NCBI RefSeq assembly: GCF_041435195.1 | Contig: NZ_CP108106.1 | Span: forward strand, 5,495,501-5,559,500 | DNA from: Streptomyces sp. NBC_00224 | GTDB taxonomy: Bacteria > Actinomycetota > Actinomycetes > Streptomycetales > Streptomycetaceae | Direction: 5' to 3' | Length of the DNA: 64,000 nt | Shown here: positions 63,581 to 64,000 of the stretch, piece after piece | Layout of the letters: each line of letters begins with the position of its first letter | How positions within the stretch are numbered: position 1 is the first letter of the stretch | Program-made: the position numbers and the translations under genes | Notes under the pieces: generated by a model | Database searches by the model: none | The model's input: only the letters and a program-made list of their open reading frames with translations | What the model was told of the DNA's origin: nothing

Positions 63581-64000
63581 CGACGGAGCAGACCCAGGGA
63601 ACCCAGAGCGGTGCCGAGCGGCGGGTGCGGGTCGTCCTGGTCGACGACCACCGCATGTTCCGCACGGGTGTCCAGGCGGAGATCGGCCGTACCGAGGAGA
63701 CGGGCGTGGAGGTCGTCGGGGAGGCGGCCGACGTGGACCAGGCGATCACGGTCATCACGGCGACCCGGCCGGAGGTCGTCCTCCTCGACGTCCATCTGCC
63801 GGGCGGCGGCGGTGTGGAAGTCCTGCGCCGTTCGGCCCCGTTGATGGCGGCCGCGGAGAATCCGGTGCGCTTCCTCGCGCTGTCCGTCTCGGACGCGGCG
63901 GAGGACGTGATCGGGGTGATCCGGGGCGGCGCCCGCGGCTACGTCACCAAGACGATCACGGGTACGGACCTGGTCGACTCGATCTTCCGGGTCCAGGAGG
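63577..64000 (+). CDS. LuxR-family response regulator, 5' part
   Basis: Truncated by the window edge after 141 codons. The receiver domain has VVLVDDHRMFRTG (acidic pair), phosphorylation Asp in EVVLLDVHLPGGGG, and the Lys switch in GYVTKTIT. The DNA-binding LuxR domain lies outside. Overlaps the kinase stop by four bases (ATGA), so it is the cognate partner of the PspC-kinase. Confidence 0.93.
   Translation, partial: MTTEQTQGTQSGAERRVRVVLVDDHRMFRTGVQAEIGRTEETGVEVVGEAADVDQAITVITATRPEVVLLDVHLPGGGGVEVLRRSAPLMAAAENPVRFLALSVSDAAEDVIGVIRGGARGYVTKTITGTDLVDSIFRVQE

Overview
The window is a stretch of a Streptomyces chromosome core. The DNA is very GC-rich with strong G/C at third codon positions, many GTG starts and short overlaps between genes. 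It carries Streptomyces developmental genes: a WhiB-like protein matching WhiD, a BldM response regulator with a BldN-type promoter, and one TTA (bldA-dependent) codon. The backbone alr - tsaE - tsaB - rimI - tsaD - groES - groEL1 - whiB-like - sigD - guaB - guaB3 - cholesterol-oxidase-like gene - guaA is the conserved actinobacterial order. From memory it matches both the S. coelicolor alr-to-guaA region and the M. tuberculosis region holding the same genes. Accessory blocks are inserted into it.

Layout. 1-6865: the end of an L,D-transpeptidase, alanine racemase, an alpha/beta hydrolase, TsaE, a small ORF behind a perfect inverted repeat, a YkuD-like protein that has lost its catalytic Cys and His, then a tightly coupled tsaB-rimI-tsaD cluster (tRNA t6A synthesis). 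6926-12377: a polysaccharide deacetylase lipoprotein, an ECF42-type sigma factor with its DGPF/YCII partner, a VOC protein, an imine-reductase-like enzyme, and two small membrane or Cys-rich proteins. 12420-16511: a THUMP-like methyltransferase, a second deacetylase lipoprotein, a repeat-rich spacer, and an FtsW/RodA protein. 16713-18995: the heat-shock operon groES-groEL1 with two tandem CIRCE operators. 19011-29045: a SnoaL-type protein, then a sugar-uptake locus (binding protein, two permeases, 2-hydroxyacid dehydrogenase, DeoR/LacI hybrid regulator, divergent DUF2264 protein) with matching operator-like sites, then an SDR and a MOSC protein. 29128-35420: a LysR regulator, whiD, bldM, sigD, guaB and guaB3. 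35515-40374: a small membrane protein, a nucleotide-sugar dehydrogenase lacking its catalytic Cys, glpD and a serine hydrolase. 40623-50999: five consecutive Ser/Thr-kinase genes, one encoding a pseudokinase split by a long disordered insert; all five end in a similar extracytoplasmic domain. 51129-58553: an aldehyde dehydrogenase, a ChoD-like oxidase, a structured non-coding region, chorismate mutase behind a probable Phe/Tyr transcription attenuator, guaA, and a class II aldolase-family protein. 58674-64000: membrane proteins, DoxX, and a PspC-domain membrane protein divergent from a PspC-histidine kinase/LuxR response regulator pair.

The themes are cell-wall and spore-wall building and its control (L,D-transpeptidase, Alr, FtsW-like, deacetylases, kinases, WhiD/BldM), purine synthesis (guaB, guaB3, guaA), tRNA modification and proteostasis. 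The most interesting signals are: a leader peptide with Phe-Phe-Tyr read through unusual TTT/TAT codons plus a terminator before chorismate mutase; the TTA-containing pseudokinase; the degenerate YkuD protein; and the Cys-to-Gly nucleotide-sugar dehydrogenase. No CRISPR array, insertion sequence, prophage, tRNA or rRNA gene was seen.
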